From: CAZGKX01 sp964525945
GTDB lineage: Bacteria; Pseudomonadota; Gammaproteobacteria; Legionellales; Legionellaceae
Direction of reading: 5' to 3'
Assembly: GCA_964525945.1 (NCBI GenBank)
Contig: CAZGKX010000006.1
Coordinates: forward strand, 1-62,597
DNA length: 62,597 nt
The notes under the pieces were generated by a model, which worked only from the letters and a program-made list of their open reading frames with translations, made no database searches and was not told the origin of the DNA. The position numbers and the translations under genes are program-made. Below are positions 48,319 to 57,122 of the stretch, one piece after another. Position 1 is the stretch's first letter; each line of letters opens with the position of its first letter.

Positions 48319-49977
48319 ATGACAACAATTCGTAAAATGCTAGTAACAAGTGCACTTCCTTATGCCAATGGGCATTTGCATTTAGGCCATTTGGTTGAAC
48401 ACATTCAAACGGATGTTTGGGTTCGCACTCATAAAATGCTAGGGCATCACTGCATCAGTGTTTGTGGGGATGATGCGCATGGTACGCCCATCATGTTAAA
48501 AGCGGAACAATTGGGCATAACACCTGAAGCATTAACGGCCGCCATGCAGCAAAGTCATGAAAGCGATTTTTCGGCATTTCATATTGATTATGATTGTTAC
48601 CACACCACCCATTCCACTGAAAACCAAATGCTGGCGACCAGCATTTACGCCAAGCTACAAGCCCGCGGCGATATTGTCAAAAAAACAATTAGCCAAGCGT
48701 ATGATCCTGTAAAAAACATGTTTCTACCGGATCGATTCGTAAAAGGCACTTGCCCAAAATGCCGAGCCTTGGATCAATACGGTGATAGTTGCGAAGCGTG
48801 TGGTGCGACTTATGCGCCCACGGACTTATTGGATGCGGTGTCCGCTATTTCTGGTGCAAAACCGATTGAAAAAGAATCAGAACATTATTTTTTTGATTTA
48901 CCGCGTTATGAGCAATTGTTAAAAGATTGGACACGCAACGGCCATTTGCAAACAGAGGTTGCCAACAAGTTGGATGAATGGTTTGCCGCTGGCTTAAAAC
49001 AATGGGACATTTCCCGCGACGTGCCTTATTTTGGTTTTGCAATACCGGGCACAGTCGATAAATATTTTTATGTATGGCTGGACGCCCCTATCGGTTACAT
49101 GGCCAGTTTTCAAAAATATTGCCTGGAGCATAACGCTTCTTTTGAAGAATTCTGGGGTGAATCATCTGAAGCGGAATTGTATCATTTTGTAGGCAAAGAC
49201 ATTGTTTATTTCCACGCCTTGTTTTGGCCGGCAATGTTGGCTGGCAGCGGCCATCGTTTACCCACGGCTATTTTTACGCATGGTTTTTTAACCATTGACG
49301 GCCAAAAAATGTCAAAATCAAGAGGTACGTTTATTGAGGCACGCCACTACCTAGCCCATTTGAATCCCGAATATTTACGTTATTATTTTGCCGCCAAATT
49401 GAATGGACGTGTCGATGATCTTGATCTAAATTTTGCTGATTTTAGCAATCGAGTCAATGCGGATTTAGTCGGTAAAGTGGTGAATATTGCCAGTCGGTGT
49501 GCGGGATTTATCAGCAAGCGTTTTGCAAATCAACTGAGCGATTCTTTGGCTGATCCGGCGTTGTATCTTTCCTTGTGCAATGCCCGTGTATCCATTGTTG
49601 AGGCTTATGTGCAACGCGATTATGCAAAAGCCATTCGTCTCATCATGGACTGTGCTGATCAAGTGAATCAATACATCGATCATCACAAACCTTGGGCGCT
49701 GGCTAAAGATCCAGATAATCTGCCGCAAGTGCAAAGCATTTGCAGCATGGGAATTAACTTGTTTCGGGTGCTGATCACGTATTTAAAGCCGGTATTGCCG
49801 GCAATGACTGCGCATGCGGAATTGTTTTTAAACTGCGAGCCATTGCTGTGGGCGAGCATTGATCAACCTTTGTTGGGTCATATCATCAATGATTTTAAGC
49901 CGCTAATGACCCGTGTTGAGCAAGATAAAATTGATGCGATGTTGGCATCCAATAAGGTGAGCGAATGGCAACCGTAA
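48319..49977 (+). CDS. metG: Methionyl-tRNA synthetase, short form
   Basis: Charges tRNA-Met; cytoplasmic class Ia synthetase. The 552-residue product has the HIGH-type signature (ALPYANGHLHLGHLVEHIQ), a zinc knuckle with four Cys (CPKCRALDQYGDSCEACGAT) and KMSKS (GQKMSKSRGTF). The anticodon-binding helical domain ends near the C-terminus. The C-terminal EMAPII/OB dimerisation domain of the roughly 675-residue E. coli-type enzyme is absent, so the protein may be monomeric. The last 13 bases overlap the RnfB-like gene. It opens a unit metG - RnfB-like - nth. Confidence 0.96.
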   Translation: MTTIRKMLVTSALPYANGHLHLGHLVEHIQTDVWVRTHKMLGHHCISVCGDDAHGTPIMLKAEQLGITPEALTAAMQQSHESDFSAFHIDYDCYHTTHSTENQMLATSIYAKLQARGDIVKKTISQAYDPVKNMFLPDRFVKGTCPKCRALDQYGDSCEACGATYAPTDLLDAVSAISGAKPIEKESEHYFFDLPRYEQLLKDWTRNGHLQTEVANKLDEWFAAGLKQWDISRDVPYFGFAIPGTVDKYFYVWLDAPIGYMASFQKYCLEHNASFEEFWGESSEAELYHFVGKDIVYFHALFWPAMLAGSGHRLPTAIFTHGFLTIDGQKMSKSRGTFIEARHYLAHLNPEYLRYYFAAKLNGRVDDLDLNFADFSNRVNADLVGKVVNIASRCAGFISKRFANQLSDSLADPALYLSLCNARVSIVEAYVQRDYAKAIRLIMDCADQVNQYIDHHKPWALAKDPDNLPQVQSICSMGINLFRVLITYLKPVLPAMTAHAELFLNCEPLLWASIDQPLLGHIINDFKPLMTRVEQDKIDAMLASNKVSEWQP

Positions 49978-50576
49978 AGGCAATTGATGCGTTATTGCCG
50001 CAAACCCAGTGTGGCGAATGTGGTTTTCCAGGGTGTTTGCCTTATGCTCAAGCCCTGGCTCAAGGTTCCGTCACAGTTGATAAATGCCCTCCGGGTGGCG
50101 TGGAAACCATGCAAGCGTTGGCGACCTTGTTACAACGTGATGCCGCTCCGTTCTTACACGCTGCTGAAAAAAACACCCGCCCACCCGCACTGGCGGTTAT
50201 TCGTGAAGCTGAGTGCATTGGTTGTACCAAATGCATTCAAGCCTGCCCTGTGGATGCGATCATTGGCAGTGCTAAATTAATGCACAGTATCATCCGCCAT
50301 GAATGCACGGGCTGTGGGTTATGTGTTGAGCCTTGCCCTGTGGATTGCATCGAAATGGTCGTTTTACCCCAAGCAACGTATGAACGTGACGCTGCGCGCC
50401 AGCATTACCATGCCAGGCAAGTGCGTTTGTTGCGGGAAGAACACGAAAAACAACAACTTTATCGAGAAAAGCGTAAATTAGCCGTAAAAACCACGGACCA
50501 AATGCACGATAAACAAGCCAAGCAAGATTATATTCAGCAAGCTTTAAATCGCATCAATGCTAAAAAACATGAATAA
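49965..50576 (+). CDS. RnfB-like iron-sulfur protein (soluble)
   Basis: A 203-residue ferredoxin-type protein. The N-terminal Fe4 domain (QTQCGECGFPGCLPYA...KCPPGG) has the CxxCxxxxC...C pattern of RnfB. Two [4Fe-4S] motifs of ferredoxin type follow: CIGCTKCIQACPVDAI and CTGCGLCVEPCPVDCI. A charged helical tail extends another 70 residues. The N-terminal membrane helix of true RnfB is missing, and no rnfACDGE genes are nearby, so it is a stand-alone electron carrier. It overlaps metG by 13 bases and nth by 8. Linkage with nth recurs in gammaproteobacteria, which may reflect servicing of the endonuclease III cluster, though this is inference. Confidence 0.88.
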   Translation: MATVKAIDALLPQTQCGECGFPGCLPYAQALAQGSVTVDKCPPGGVETMQALATLLQRDAAPFLHAAEKNTRPPALAVIREAECIGCTKCIQACPVDAIIGSAKLMHSIIRHECTGCGLCVEPCPVDCIEMVVLPQATYERDAARQHYHARQVRLLREEHEKQQLYREKRKLAVKTTDQMHDKQAKQDYIQQALNRINAKKHE

Positions 50577-51204
50577 ACAGCAACGGCGTGCTATTTTTGA
50601 GCGCTTTCGAGCGGCCAATCCCCATCCCACCACTGAACTCCATTTCAATTCACCGTTCGAGCTCTTGATTGCGGTTATTTTATCGGCACAAGCGACGGAT
50701 AAAAGTGTCAATAAAGCAACAACCCCTTTGTTTGCGGTAGCGAATACGCCGCAGGCTATCGTTGCTATGGGCTTGGATGTGCTGAAAAGCTACATAAAAA
50801 CCATTGGCTTGTTCAACAGTAAAGCGGCTCATATCATGAAAACATGCCAGCTGCTGCTTGACCATCACCAGGGCGAAGTTCCTGCCACCCGTGAAGCCTT
50901 AGAAGCATTGCCTGGAGTGGGGCGAAAAACAGCGAACGTGGTGTTAAACACCGCTTTTGGCCAACCGACCATGGCCGTGGACACCCATATTTTTCGTGTT
51001 TCAAACCGAACTGGCATCGCTACTGGTGCTACGCCCTTGGCGGTGGAACATGCTTTGCTCAAAGCCATCGACCCAGAATTTTTACCCGATGCGCACCATT
51101 GGCTGATTTTGCATGGCCGTTATGTGTGTGTGGCCCGCAAACCTCATTGCCAACAGTGCATCATTCGCGATTTATGCGAATACCCCCACAAAACGACACC
51201 CTAA
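50569..51204 (+). CDS. nth: Endonuclease III
   Basis: DNA glycosylase/AP lyase that removes oxidised pyrimidines. The 211-residue product (identical in length to E. coli Nth) starts at ATG 50569 (MNKQQRRAIFERF). Motifs are NSPFELLIAVILSAQATDKSV, the HhH-GPD core ALPGVGRKTANVVLNTAFG, the catalytic Lys of GRKT and Asp of MAVDTHIFRVSNR, and the [4Fe-4S] loop C-x6-C-x2-C-x5-C at the end (CVARKPHCQQCIIRDLC). It overlaps the preceding gene by 8 bases and its stop overlaps that of convergent corA. Confidence 0.97.
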   Translation: MNKQQRRAIFERFRAANPHPTTELHFNSPFELLIAVILSAQATDKSVNKATTPLFAVANTPQAIVAMGLDVLKSYIKTIGLFNSKAAHIMKTCQLLLDHHQGEVPATREALEALPGVGRKTANVVLNTAFGQPTMAVDTHIFRVSNRTGIATGATPLAVEHALLKAIDPEFLPDAHHWLILHGRYVCVARKPHCQQCIIRDLCEYPHKTTP

Positions 51205-52274
51205 AATATTTTTTTCCGTTTGAAATAAAACAGCATGGCAATCACCAATATAACCATAAACCCCAATACGGCAGGGTAGCCGTAACGAAATTTTAATTCA
51301 GGCATGTAGTCAAAATTCATACCGTAAATACCAACGATAAAGGTGAGGGGAATAAAAATACTGGCGAATTGGGTAAGAACCTTCATGGTTTGGTTCAGGC
51401 GGTTGTTCTGCGTGGATAAATAAATATCCAGCATGCCGGTCGTCATGTGATGGTGTAAATCCACTGATTCCAATAAACGAATGGTGTGATCATGCAGATC
51501 ACGGTAATAAAGACGGTAATTTTCATCGATCAATTGCCGTGGATCATCCAACAACAGCTGCATAATATCGCGCAGTGGCGAAATGGTTTTTCGTAACGTC
51601 AAGGTATGGCGTTTGATGGTGTATATTTCTTGCAAATTCACCTGCTCAGGATCTGATATAATAAAATCTTCCATTTTTTCAAGTGCTTGCGTCGATTCTT
51701 CCACAAAATTAAAGTAAGTGTCGATCACGTTATCCATGATCAAATACGTTAAATAATCACTCCCTTGCAAAGGGATCATGGATAATTCGGCGCGAAGGCG
51801 TTTGTACAACGCGCTCAAATCATAATGGCTGGATTCTCGGAACGTTAAAAGCAAGTTCTTTTTCACCAATAAGCTAAATTGATCGCTGGTGTACGTGAGT
51901 TTACTGGTTGGCGCGCCCAGTATTTTGAACACCATAAACATATAGTGTTCAAATATCTCGAGCTTGGGCCGTTGCCTGGTGTTCACAATGTCTTCTGCAA
52001 TCAATGGATGAACAGCAAATTCTTCACACAAGTTTTGAAGAATTTGGGTGTCGGCTAAACCACAGACATCAATCCAAATATGTTTATCCGCAGCCAGTGC
52101 TTGGTGAATTTTTTCCAGATGAAAACCCTCGTGTTTAAAATAACTATGGTTATCATAAACGTGGGTGGTGATCTGTGTTTTTTGCGGAGGATTTTCACCA
52201 ATATAAACCATCGTCCCTGGAGGCATCCCGGTTTTTTCTGAAGCATGCTTTTTATGAGGTCGACTCATTTTCAT
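51201..52274 (-). CDS. corA: CorA-type magnesium/cobalt transporter
   Basis: Pentameric inner-membrane channel for Mg2+ (also Co2+, Ni2+). The 357-residue product has a large cytoplasmic N-terminal domain with long stalk helices and two C-terminal membrane segments. The first ends in the selectivity signature IVGIYGMNFDYMP (GMN), and the second (AVLGFMVILVIAMLFYF) is followed by a basic end. Start ATG 52274 has AAGGAAC upstream and lies inside the 3' end of glmU (23-base overlap), so translation is probably coupled. Its tail overlaps nth by 4 bases. Confidence 0.95.
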   Translation of the reverse strand: MKMSRPHKKHASEKTGMPPGTMVYIGENPPQKTQITTHVYDNHSYFKHEGFHLEKIHQALAADKHIWIDVCGLADTQILQNLCEEFAVHPLIAEDIVNTRQRPKLEIFEHYMFMVFKILGAPTSKLTYTSDQFSLLVKKNLLLTFRESSHYDLSALYKRLRAELSMIPLQGSDYLTYLIMDNVIDTYFNFVEESTQALEKMEDFIISDPEQVNLQEIYTIKRHTLTLRKTISPLRDIMQLLLDDPRQLIDENYRLYYRDLHDHTIRLLESVDLHHHMTTGMLDIYLSTQNNRLNQTMKVLTQFASIFIPLTFIVGIYGMNFDYMPELKFRYGYPAVLGFMVILVIAMLFYFKRKKIF

Positions 52275-53652
52275 GTTCCTTTTTTTTCGGTCTTGTCCAA
52301 CCAGACACTGTTTTTTGCATGGAAGTGGTTAATGTCAACTCGCCTGCTGGAGCATTTTTTCGAATGGTGCTGCCCGCACCAATCGTGGCGTTTTTGCCCA
52401 CCGTCACGGGCGCTACAAGTTGTGTATCTGAGCCAATGTTCACATTGTCTTCAATGATGGTTTGGTGTTTATTGACACCATCGTAATTGCAGGTGATGGT
52501 GCCGGCGCCGATATTGACCATTGAGCCAATACGGGCATCACCAATATAGCTCAAGTGGTTTGCTTTGCTGCCTACACCAAACGTGGCATTTTTGATTTCA
52601 ACAAAATTACCGACGCGGCATTTTGCGGCGAGTTGCGTGCCAGGCCGCAGGCGGGCAAATGGACCAATATGGCATTCATCATCCATCGTGCAATTTTCCA
52701 GCACACTGTTGGCAGCAATTTCACAACGATGACCAATGGTTACATTGGTTAAAACACAATTGGGTCCAATTGTGCAGCCATCGCCAATGACCACGCGCCC
52801 CTTAAAAACAACATTGACATCGATGAAAACATCTTTACCGCATTGCACGTCACCCCGAATATCAACGCGAGCTGCATCGGCCATGGTGACACCAGACAGC
52901 ATGAGTTGAGTGGTGACGCGCATTTGCCATTGCCGTTCTATTTGTTGTAGTTGCAGGCGGTTGTTAACCCCTTGCACATCCATGGTGTTGGTGACTTGCA
53001 ACGATACAATCGGTAATTGCTCATGAACAGCCAGGGCAATAATGTCGGTGAGGTAATATTCGCCCTGCGCGTTTTTGCTGTTTAATTGTGGCAGCCATTG
53101 CGTTAAATGTTCGACACTGGCGCAGCATATTCCAGTGTATATTTCTTGAATACGTTTTTGCTCGGTGCTCGCATCCTTTTCTTCCACAATGGCGCAAATG
53201 TTGCCTTGCTGGTCCCGTAAAATACGGCCTAAACCGGTAGGGTCGGGCATGGAGGCGACCAGCAAGCCCAATGGTGTGTTGCCCTGGTCAGCATTGCACT
53301 GACCCAGCAATGTTTGCAAACTATCGGCTTGAATCAACGGTACATCACCGGACAACACCAGCACTTGGCTGTGAGCTGGAATGCTCGGTAATGCTTGCAT
53401 GACGGCATGCCCCGTCCCTAGTTGTTCGTTTTGCCATACCCAATGCACGGGCAATGACGATAATGTTGTTTGAATTTGTTCACCACCATGACCAATGACG
53501 ACATGGATGCCTGCCGGGTTTAAACAATGGGCTACATCGATGACGCGTTCCAGCATGGATTTACCCCCAACCGGGTGTAAAACTTTAGACATTGCTGAAT
53601 GCATGCGTTTGCCTTGGCCTGCTGCCAGAATAATTATGTGCAATGGGATCAT
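52252..53652 (-). CDS. glmU: Bifunctional GlmU (GlcN-1-P acetyltransferase / UDP-GlcNAc pyrophosphorylase)
   Basis: Makes UDP-GlcNAc for peptidoglycan and LPS. The 466-residue product has the pyrophosphorylase signature IIILAAGQGKRMHSAMSKVL with HPVGGK, VLVLSGDVPLI and YYLTDIIALA. It also has a left-handed beta-helix of hexapeptide repeats with the acetyltransferase residues KNATFGVGSKANHLSYIGDA. The C-terminal tail is a few residues longer than usual and encodes the region shared with corA. glmS is not in the window. Confidence 0.98.
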   Translation of the reverse strand: MIPLHIIILAAGQGKRMHSAMSKVLHPVGGKSMLERVIDVAHCLNPAGIHVVIGHGGEQIQTTLSSLPVHWVWQNEQLGTGHAVMQALPSIPAHSQVLVLSGDVPLIQADSLQTLLGQCNADQGNTPLGLLVASMPDPTGLGRILRDQQGNICAIVEEKDASTEQKRIQEIYTGICCASVEHLTQWLPQLNSKNAQGEYYLTDIIALAVHEQLPIVSLQVTNTMDVQGVNNRLQLQQIERQWQMRVTTQLMLSGVTMADAARVDIRGDVQCGKDVFIDVNVVFKGRVVIGDGCTIGPNCVLTNVTIGHRCEIAANSVLENCTMDDECHIGPFARLRPGTQLAAKCRVGNFVEIKNATFGVGSKANHLSYIGDARIGSMVNIGAGTITCNYDGVNKHQTIIEDNVNIGSDTQLVAPVTVGKNATIGAGSTIRKNAPAGELTLTTSMQKTVSGWTRPKKKEHENESTS

Positions 53653-53679
53653 ACAGTTAAGTTCCTTTTTTAAACGGGT

Positions 53680-54702
53680 CTAAGTAGGAGTCAATTCACC
53701 ACAAAGATTGGTTTCAACGAGTTGCTTAATAAGGTCCACGTCCTTGTATTTGCTAAACAAATAGAGCAATTTGCAATGCGCGGCTTCAGGCGTCATGTCC
53801 AAACCACTGAGCAAGCCGGCTTGTTTTAAAGTGAAACCAGTCGCTGCTTTGTGCATTTCAACACGCCCATTTTGGCATTGGCTGCAATTGATAATAACGA
53901 TGCCCCGTTGACAAGCGTTGGCTAACAATTGCAAAAACATCGGATCGTTATTTTGCGCATTACCGGCACCATATGTTTCTAAAACCAATCCACACAACGG
54001 TTGGTTTAAAATATAATCCAACACATCCCTTGAAAATCCAGGGAACAGCCGAAAATTGGCAATATAAGGTGAGCCCAATGTTTGCAAGTGAAACGGCTTC
54101 TCAGGTGTTGTTAATAGCAACGATTGATTAAGGGTGGTATTGATGCCCACGGTTGCTAAATGTGGAAAATTTGGGGAGTCAAACGCTTCAAATTTTTGAG
54201 CACTCACTTTTTGAGTGCGATTACCTCTCAATAATCGATGATTAAGGTAAATGCAAACCTCGGGAATGGGTTGATGCGCGCACAACCAGAGCGATGTAAC
54301 AATATTATCCATGGCGTCATTTCGGGCTTCCGACAAAGGAATTTGGGAGCCGGTGAGGATAACGGGCTTGTTTAAATTTTCAAGCATGAACGACAGTGCA
54401 GATGCCGTATAAGCCATGGTATCGGTGCCGTGAAAAATAACAAAGCCATCGTAGAGATCATAGTTTTCGGCGATATCGTTGGCGATGCAATTCCATTCAT
54501 TGACGGTCATGTTTGAGGAATCAAGCAACGGCTCGTACTCCTTAATGACATAATGGGGAATGTCGGGGTGCGATAAAGCGGGGGTCTCGGCTAGTTTTTT
54601 GACCACGTAGCCTTTGACTGGTTCATAACCATGATCGGTTTTGACACTGCTGATGGTGCCGCCGGTGTTTAAAATCAAGATGTTTTTTTTCATGCTAGGC
54701 AT
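53680..54702 (-). CDS. ansA: Type I (cytoplasmic) L-asparaginase
   Basis: Hydrolyses asparagine to aspartate. The 340-residue product has both signatures intact: ILILNTGGTISS with the nucleophilic Thr, and VIFHGTDTMAYTASALSFML with the Thr-Asp pair. GSQIPLSEARNDAMDN follows. Start ATG 54702 with AGGATA close by; an ATG three codons later is possible. This is the housekeeping enzyme and contrasts with the divergent homologue at 28633. No export signal. It follows no operon partner closely; glmU begins 28 bases downstream. Confidence 0.94.
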   Translation of the reverse strand: MPSMKKNILILNTGGTISSVKTDHGYEPVKGYVVKKLAETPALSHPDIPHYVIKEYEPLLDSSNMTVNEWNCIANDIAENYDLYDGFVIFHGTDTMAYTASALSFMLENLNKPVILTGSQIPLSEARNDAMDNIVTSLWLCAHQPIPEVCIYLNHRLLRGNRTQKVSAQKFEAFDSPNFPHLATVGINTTLNQSLLLTTPEKPFHLQTLGSPYIANFRLFPGFSRDVLDYILNQPLCGLVLETYGAGNAQNNDPMFLQLLANACQRGIVIINCSQCQNGRVEMHKAATGFTLKQAGLLSGLDMTPEAAHCKLLYLFSKYKDVDLIKQLVETNLCGELTPT

Positions 54703-54871
54703 TATCCTGGAAAAAGCAGTTGAAATCTACTACGAAGGCCTATCATTAGGCCCGTGATGCAATGAGGGCTTGCGCAGCATCCCGCCATTAAAAAATCGCT
54801 AGCAAAATAAAGGGTTTTAGGTGCTTTCAAACAAAAGATTTCGTAGACTATGTGAACAGTTTAGTAAGAAT

Positions 54872-55309
54872 TCCTTCTCCCATTGATGGGAGAAGGTGCC
54901 CGATAGGGCGGATGAGGGTAGATCATACATGGGCATCGGTGTAGCAAGGAAGCTTCGTCAAACCAGCACAACTCCGGAGGTTAAGCTTTGGCAATACCTA
55001 CGGAATAGACGATTTATGGGGTTAAAATTCAGAAGACAATTTCCTGTGGGCCCATATGTTGTCGACTTTGTGTGCTTGAGTCATAAACTGGTTATTGAGT
55101 TGGATGGTGGGCAACATGCAGAGCAACTTGATTATGACAATCAGCGCACTGAGTATTTAAAGCACTTTGGTTTTACGGTCTTAAGATTTTGGAATACTGA
55201 TGTTTTTTGTCAGTTTGACGTCTTGCTAGAGCAAATACGCCAATGCATAGCTCATTGATCTACCCTCATCCGCCCTGTCGGGCACCTTCTCCCAATATTG
55301 GGAGAAGGA
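54872..55309. mobile_element. Compact element: DUF559 nuclease gene between 54-bp inverted repeats
   Basis: The left arm (54872-54925) and right arm (55256-55309) are inverted copies with four mismatches in 54 bases. Each arm holds two hairpins: CCTTCTCCC with GGGAGAAGG around six variable bases, and GCCC-GAYA-GGGC. Three of the four differences fall in the loop-proximal part of the first hairpin and keep it self-complementary. The gene between starts 4 bases after the left arm, and its stop codon TGA is the first three bases of the right arm. No target duplication is obvious. Confidence 0.7.
54929..55258 (+). CDS. DUF559 (Vsr-like PD-(D/E)XK) endonuclease domain protein
   Basis: A 109-residue protein of the DUF559 family, related to Vsr mismatch endonucleases. 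The start is ATG 54929, because an upstream in-frame GTG lies inside the left repeat arm. Family features: VARKLRQTSTTPEVKLWQYL, GLKFRRQFPVGPYVVDFVCL with the catalytic Asp, and KLVIELDGGQH with the catalytic Glu-x-Asp, followed by DNQRTEYLKHFGFTVLRFWN. The domain is complete. Its function in cells is unknown. The exact embedding in repeat arms suggests it belongs to the element rather than to the chromosome's core genes. Confidence 0.85.
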   Translation: MGIGVARKLRQTSTTPEVKLWQYLRNRRFMGLKFRRQFPVGPYVVDFVCLSHKLVIELDGGQHAEQLDYDNQRTEYLKHFGFTVLRFWNTDVFCQFDVLLEQIRQCIAH

Positions 55310-55464
55310 CTTCTACTTTTCTTAAACGCCCAACATGGGGACATGCCGAGGACTTGCTTTAACAGCTGCAAACATATAAATAGCACCATCAAATAGCTCG
55401 GATGATAACAGGATGTTTGCTTGATCACTCAATAGGGTAAAAACCCCTTGAATTAAAATACTCA

Positions 55465-55493
55465 TTGATTCTGCTTGTTTATTGTCATATAAT
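55465..55493 (+). promoter_or_regulatory. Promoter of the ATP synthase operon
   Basis: TTGATT (55465-55470), 17-base spacer, perfect TATAAT (55488-55493). The predicted start is near 55500, so in-frame starts before that (TTG 55482) cannot be used and atpI must start at a later codon. Confidence 0.7.
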
Positions 55494-55517
55494 TCGCGCG
55501 AAAACCTGGGTGTGTTC

Positions 55518-55916
55518 GTGAAAAATCAACAAGGTATGGTTGGAGCAAACCGTTTATTGCTCATACAGATGAGTGTAACGTTGATACTCAGCGTACTGCT
55601 GATGTGGTTGTTGGGTTCAAAGGCTGCGGTATCTGTATTGTTAGGCGGGCTGGTAAGTGCTGCGCCCAATGCCTATTTTGCTAGGCGCTTGTTCAGGTAT
55701 CAAGGTGCCCGTGCTGCAAAAAAAATTGTCAAAGGCTTTTATCAAGGTGAGGCAATTAAGCTTATAATGTCCATCGCACTGTTTGCTTTGGTGTTTAAGT
55801 TTTGTAATATATTACCCGTGGTTTTTTTTGCTGCATACATTGCGGCGCAAATGGTGCTTTGGTTTACTCCATTGATATTCGTAAACTCCAAACAAAATAG
55901 GCCAGAAAGTGACTGA
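55518..55916 (+). CDS. atpI: ATP synthase subunit I
   Basis: Small inner-membrane protein that assists assembly of the c-ring. The 132-residue reading uses GTG 55518, with GGGTG upstream; an ATG at 55536 is possible but has no usable ribosome-binding site. Four membrane segments are apparent (LLLIQMSVTLILSVLLMWLL, AAVSVLLGGLVSAAPNAYFA, LIMSIALFALVFKF, VVFFAAYIAAQMVLWF). FARRLFRYQGARAA and KIVKGFYQGEAIKL are the conserved loops. It is the first gene of the atp operon and abuts atpB. Confidence 0.88.
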   Translation: MKNQQGMVGANRLLLIQMSVTLILSVLLMWLLGSKAAVSVLLGGLVSAAPNAYFARRLFRYQGARAAKKIVKGFYQGEAIKLIMSIALFALVFKFCNILPVVFFAAYIAAQMVLWFTPLIFVNSKQNRPESD

Positions 55917-55917
55917 A

Positions 55918-56745
55918 ATGGTATCAAGTACAGATTACATCAAGCATCACCTTACCTATCTGACATACAATGTCAAAACCATGAGTTTTGGCTCGGAAGG
56001 TGGTTTTTGGACCTTGAACCTGGACACATTGTTTTTCTCCATCTTACTCGGTGGCTTGGCAATGTTGCTTTTGTACATAGGTTCACGGCGGGTCTCGACT
56101 GGCGTCCCAGGTAAAATGCAGAATTTCGCCGAAATGATGTTGGTGTTCGCCGATAATCAGGTTAAAGATTGTTTCCATGGCAAAAATAAAGTCATTGGAC
56201 CGTTGGCTTTGACCATTTTCATCTGGGTGTTCCTGATGAATTTTATGGACATCATCCCGGTTGACGTTTTACCGGCGCTAGCCAAGATTGCCGGTTTCCA
56301 TTACCTCAAAGTGGTGCCGACCAACGATCTGAATTTGACATTTGCTTTAGCGCTCTCGGTCTTTTTCTTAATCATTTTTTACAGTTTGAAAATTAAAGGT
56401 GCAAAAGGTTTCATCAAAGAATTAACCATGCAACCTTTTAACAACCCTATTTTTATTCCATTTAATCTGTTGCTGGAATTGGTAGGGCTCATTGCTAAGC
56501 CTATTTCCTTGGCACTGCGATTGTTTGGTAATTTATATGCCGGCGAATTGATTTTTATTCTGATAGCTTTGCTTACATTAAATTCAAGCACAGGATCCGT
56601 AGCCACGACAACAACACTCGGTGTCGCGCAATTTGCGTTGTCACTGGCGTGGTCAATTTTCCATATTCTAGTGATCACCTTGCAAGCGTTTATTTTCATG
56701 GTGTTAACAATCGTGTATTTGAGCCTAGCTCACGAAGATCATTAG
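55918..56745 (+). CDS. atpB: ATP synthase F0 subunit a
   Basis: Forms the proton half-channels against the c-ring. The 275-residue product starts at ATG 55918 (MVSSTDYIKHHL), matching the usual N-terminus; a GTG three codons earlier overlaps the atpI stop. The essential Arg lies in ISLALRLFGNLYAGELIF, and Gln/Glu residues of the last helix are in LVITLQAFIFMVLTIVYLSL. Five to six membrane helices. Length agrees with E. coli (271). Confidence 0.97.
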   Translation: MVSSTDYIKHHLTYLTYNVKTMSFGSEGGFWTLNLDTLFFSILLGGLAMLLLYIGSRRVSTGVPGKMQNFAEMMLVFADNQVKDCFHGKNKVIGPLALTIFIWVFLMNFMDIIPVDVLPALAKIAGFHYLKVVPTNDLNLTFALALSVFFLIIFYSLKIKGAKGFIKELTMQPFNNPIFIPFNLLLELVGLIAKPISLALRLFGNLYAGELIFILIALLTLNSSTGSVATTTTLGVAQFALSLAWSIFHILVITLQAFIFMVLTIVYLSLAHEDH

Positions 56746-56797
56746 ATGGGCGTCTTAAGTAAATTTTATTCAAACATTATCCATTAAGGGGATTGAT

Positions 56798-57073
56798 ATG
56801 CAAGCTGCAAGTTTAATAGCTCAAATTCAAAGCATGACCGTTATTGCCGTTGCTTTGTTGATTGGTTTAGGTGCGTTGGGTACCGCAATTGGCTTTGGTT
56901 TATTGGGTGGTAAATTTCTGGAAGGTTCGGCTCGTCAACCTGAAATGGTACCTATGTTACAAGTTAAAATGTTTATCGTTGCAGGTCTTCTCGATGCGGT
57001 AACAATGATTGGTGTTGGTATCGCATTGTTCTTTACCTTCGCGAACCCATTCTTGAACAATTTAGGTTCTTGA
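56798..57073 (+). CDS. atpE: ATP synthase F0 subunit c
   Basis: Proteolipid of the rotating ring. The 91-residue product forms a helical hairpin with the polar loop ARQPEM and the proton-carrying Asp66 in VAGLLDAVTMIGVGIALFF. It is about 12 residues longer at the N-terminus than the E. coli subunit. The start is preceded by AAGGGGATTGAT, a strong ribosome-binding site fitting its high copy number. Confidence 0.98.
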   Translation: MQAASLIAQIQSMTVIAVALLIGLGALGTAIGFGLLGGKFLEGSARQPEMVPMLQVKMFIVAGLLDAVTMIGVGIALFFTFANPFLNNLGS

Positions 57074-57122
57074 TAACATTTTCGGGGCGCTGCTGCGCCC
57101 AAATGGTTACAGGAGATATATT

